Assembly (NCBI GenBank): GCA_029880755.1
Contig: JAOUNW010000124.1
Coordinates: 1-5,782 of the forward strand
Direction: 5' to 3'
Source of the DNA: Gammaproteobacteria bacterium
GTDB taxonomy: Bacteria; Pseudomonadota; Gammaproteobacteria; Acidiferrobacterales; SZUA-150
Length of the DNA: 5,782 nt
Part shown: positions 4,285 through 5,782 of the stretch, piece after piece
How positions within the stretch are numbered: position 1 is the stretch's first letter
Layout: each line of letters opens with the position of its first letter
Notes under the pieces: model-generated
The model's input: only the letters and a program-made list of their open reading frames with translations
Databases searched by the model: none
What the model was told of the DNA's origin: nothing
Translations under genes and position numbers: made by a program

Positions 4285-5430
4285 ATTGAGGTAATTCTGA
4301 ATACGCCGGACACCCTCCTTAAGATTCTCCAGAGTATTGGCATAGGAAAAACGGATATAACGCGACGCCTCATTGCGGCCAAAATCCAGGCCCGGCGTTA
4401 CCGCTACACCAGCCTGTTCCAGCAATTCCAAGGTAAAAGTGTAACTGTCTTCGGTAAAACGACTGCAGTCGGCATACAAGTAAAAAGCCCCCTGCGGAAT
4501 CACAGGAATATAAAAACCCAGATTCTGTAACGCGGGCAGCAGATAGTCGCGGCGCTCCCTGAACACGTCACGCCGCTTCACCAACTCCTCGCTCACTTGA
4601 GGCTCAAAAGCTGCCAACGCCGCGTATTGACTCATGGTCGGGCTAGCGATAAACAGGTTTTGCGCCAACTTATGAATCACTGAACGGTAAGCCTCCGGTA
4701 CCACTAACCAGCCCACGCGCCAACCTGTCATGCCATAGAATTTGGAAAAGCTATTCACCACAAAGACATGTTGCGAGTACTCAAGGGCGCTTGTGACAGG
4801 TTCATCGTAAATCAGGCCATGATAGATTTCGTCCACCACCAACACGCCATTCAATTCCTTCACGACCTCAACGATTCGCTTCAATTCGTCTCGCGGCACA
4901 ACGGTTCCAGTGGGATTCGAAGGCGAAGCCAGTAATACTGCGACGGTTCGTGGCGTCCAAACCCGCCGAATCAGCTCCGCAGTCAATTGATATCCCGTAT
5001 CAGCAAATACCGGCACCGGCACCGGCTTGCCTTCAAACAACCTGACAAAATGGCGATTACACGGATAACCCGGATCAGCCATGATGACTTCGTCGCCAGG
5101 GTTTATCAGGGCGGCGAATACCAACTGCAATGCGCCGGAAGCACCGGGCGTTACCGTCACTGCTTCGGCATTGACAGCAATGGGAGCATAACTGGCAGCG
5201 ATTGCCCGGCGCAGCTCTGGCAGTCCGGAGGCAGGTGTGTAGTGAGTGCAGCCGTTTTGTAAGGCATCGATCCCGGCCTGAACAACAAGTTGCGGTGTCA
5301 CAAAATCCGGCTCCCCGATTTCCATGTGCACAATGGAGTGACCATGGGATTCCAGAACCCTGGCGCGCGCCAGAATATCCATCACATGAAACGGCTCAAT
5401 ATCTTGAAGCCGATCCGCAAAATGGCTCAC
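4273..5430 (-). CDS. PLP-dependent class I/II aminotransferase
   Basis: This 385-residue cytoplasmic fold-type I aminotransferase of the aspartate aminotransferase superfamily would transfer an amino group between an amino acid and a 2-oxo acid. Lys230 in NSFSKFYGMTGWRVGW is the PLP Schiff-base lysine. Asn172 in SPSNPTGT, Asp200 and Tyr203 in VVDEIYHG contact the cofactor, and Arg360 in RYIRFSYA should bind the substrate carboxylate. The N-terminal VHMEIGEPDFVTP and HYTPASGLPELR are typical of the subgroup, and the length is normal. The amino-acid specificity cannot be assigned. The start is GTG at 5430, with GGAG seven bases upstream. GTGA overlaps the stop of the HAD phosphatase gene, so the two are cotranscribed and probably translationally coupled. 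The 3' end overlaps the convergent ATPase-like gene. Confidence 0.95.
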   Translation of the reverse strand: MSHFADRLQDIEPFHVMDILARARVLESHGHSIVHMEIGEPDFVTPQLVVQAGIDALQNGCTHYTPASGLPELRRAIAASYAPIAVNAEAVTVTPGASGALQLVFAALINPGDEVIMADPGYPCNRHFVRLFEGKPVPVPVFADTGYQLTAELIRRVWTPRTVAVLLASPSNPTGTVVPRDELKRIVEVVKELNGVLVVDEIYHGLIYDEPVTSALEYSQHVFVVNSFSKFYGMTGWRVGWLVVPEAYRSVIHKLAQNLFIASPTMSQYAALAAFEPQVSEELVKRRDVFRERRDYLLPALQNLGFYIPVIPQGAFYLYADCSRFTEDSYTFTLELLEQAGVAVTPGLDFGRNEASRYIRFSYANTLENLKEGVRRIQNYLNSGS

Positions 5431-5782
5431 GATGCCGCTCCATGCAATCGGGTTACCAGGCTCAAGTCCAAGTAATCTGATCCGTTAACACCGTTACCGG
5501 AAAGTACATGGAACGGCTCACCCGGCTCGCCCATGTGATCAAGCACGATGGCGGCGCCGGTAAAATCGTGGTTTTTGGTGTATTCGTTTACCGTAACAAT
5601 GGTTTTCAGGCCGGCTTTCCTTGCCGCCCGGATACCATTTTCTGAATCCTCAAAGGCCATACAGGCCGCTGGTGCCAATCCCAGGCGATCCAGCACATAC
5701 AAATAGACGTCCGGCGCCGGCTTCTTGATTGGCGCCGCCTCGGAATCACCGATGACATCAAACCAGCCGGCCATCTCGGGGG
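5427..5782 (-). CDS. HAD-superfamily hydrolase (CbbY-like, subfamily IA), C-terminal part cut by right edge
   Basis: The visible 118 codons are the C-terminal half of a sugar-phosphate phosphatase-like HAD protein. The frame is open through the right edge, so the Met at 5774 is internal and the true start lies beyond the window. Motif III is in GWFDVIGDSEAAPIKKPAPD, with the lysine of KKPAPD. Motif IV, with metal-binding acids, is in AFEDSENGIRAA. The N-terminal motifs DxD and S/T are outside the window. The sequence resembles CbbY-type phosphatases (xylulose-1,5-bisphosphate phosphatase in phototrophs) and phosphoglycolate phosphatases, but the substrate cannot be assigned. Its stop TGA shares bases with the GTG start of the downstream aminotransferase. 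A house-cleaning phosphatase coupled to a transaminase is a reasonable guess and no more. Confidence 0.88.
   Translation of the reverse strand, partial: PEMAGWFDVIGDSEAAPIKKPAPDVYLYVLDRLGLAPAACMAFEDSENGIRAARKAGLKTIVTVNEYTKNHDFTGAAIVLDHMGEPGEPFHVLSGNGVNGSDYLDLSLVTRLHGAAS

Noticed and set aside
5202..5480. 92-codon plus-strand ORF opposite the aminotransferase gene
   Set aside because: It is a shadow of a clearly conserved gene on the other strand, as are the other long plus-strand frames at 4987-5480.

Overview
The window looks like chromosomal DNA of a gammaproteobacterium, probably a free-living or marine relative of Pseudomonas, Azotobacter or Cellvibrio. This rests on protein resemblance: a PcnB-type poly(A) polymerase, a QueD very close in sequence to the E. 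coli enzyme, and a two-domain rhodanese with the Azotobacter RhdA active-site loop. Base composition is near balanced. No integrase, transposase, CRISPR array or plasmid function is visible. The species cannot be named from this sequence.

Layout. Positions 1-517 (minus) hold the 5' part of pcnB, cut by the left edge and apparently starting at TTG. Divergent from it is a tRNA-Glu(CUC) gene (611-685, plus) with its own promoter. Its CCA end lies three bases from the stop codon of a convergent carboxylesterase gene (689-1363, minus). Upstream of the esterase, in the minus direction, lies queD (1527-1883). The 163 bp between them hold a strong plus-strand terminator with no plus-strand gene in front of it, and a possible minus-strand leader ORF preceded by AGGAGG and overlapping the esterase start by ATGA. 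Divergent from queD is rhdA (1973-2788, plus). It runs tail to tail into a 72-residue acidic protein of unknown function (2798-3016, minus).

The most interesting part is 3017-3390. This 374 bp non-coding stretch carries two divergent sequences with near-consensus sigma-54 (RpoN) -24/-12 elements and exact spacing. One faces the 72-residue protein and the other faces a membrane-anchored protein (3391-4284, plus) with a histidine-kinase-type ATPase domain. That protein has no DHp/HisKA phosphoacceptor domain and has lost the GxGLGL ATP-lid motif. The two genes look like a co-regulated, nitrogen- or stress-type RpoN module around a shared enhancer region. I recognise no described system with this make-up. 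The idea is inference from promoter geometry and motif loss.

The right end (4273-5782, minus) is an operon. A HAD-family phosphatase, cut by the right edge, is joined through a GTGA stop/start overlap to a PLP-dependent class I/II aminotransferase. The aminotransferase gene overlaps the tail of the ATPase-like gene by 12 bp. Apart from the RpoN pair and the HAD-aminotransferase operon, the genes look like unrelated housekeeping functions: RNA 3' processing, translation, queuosine synthesis, sulfur transfer and ester hydrolysis.
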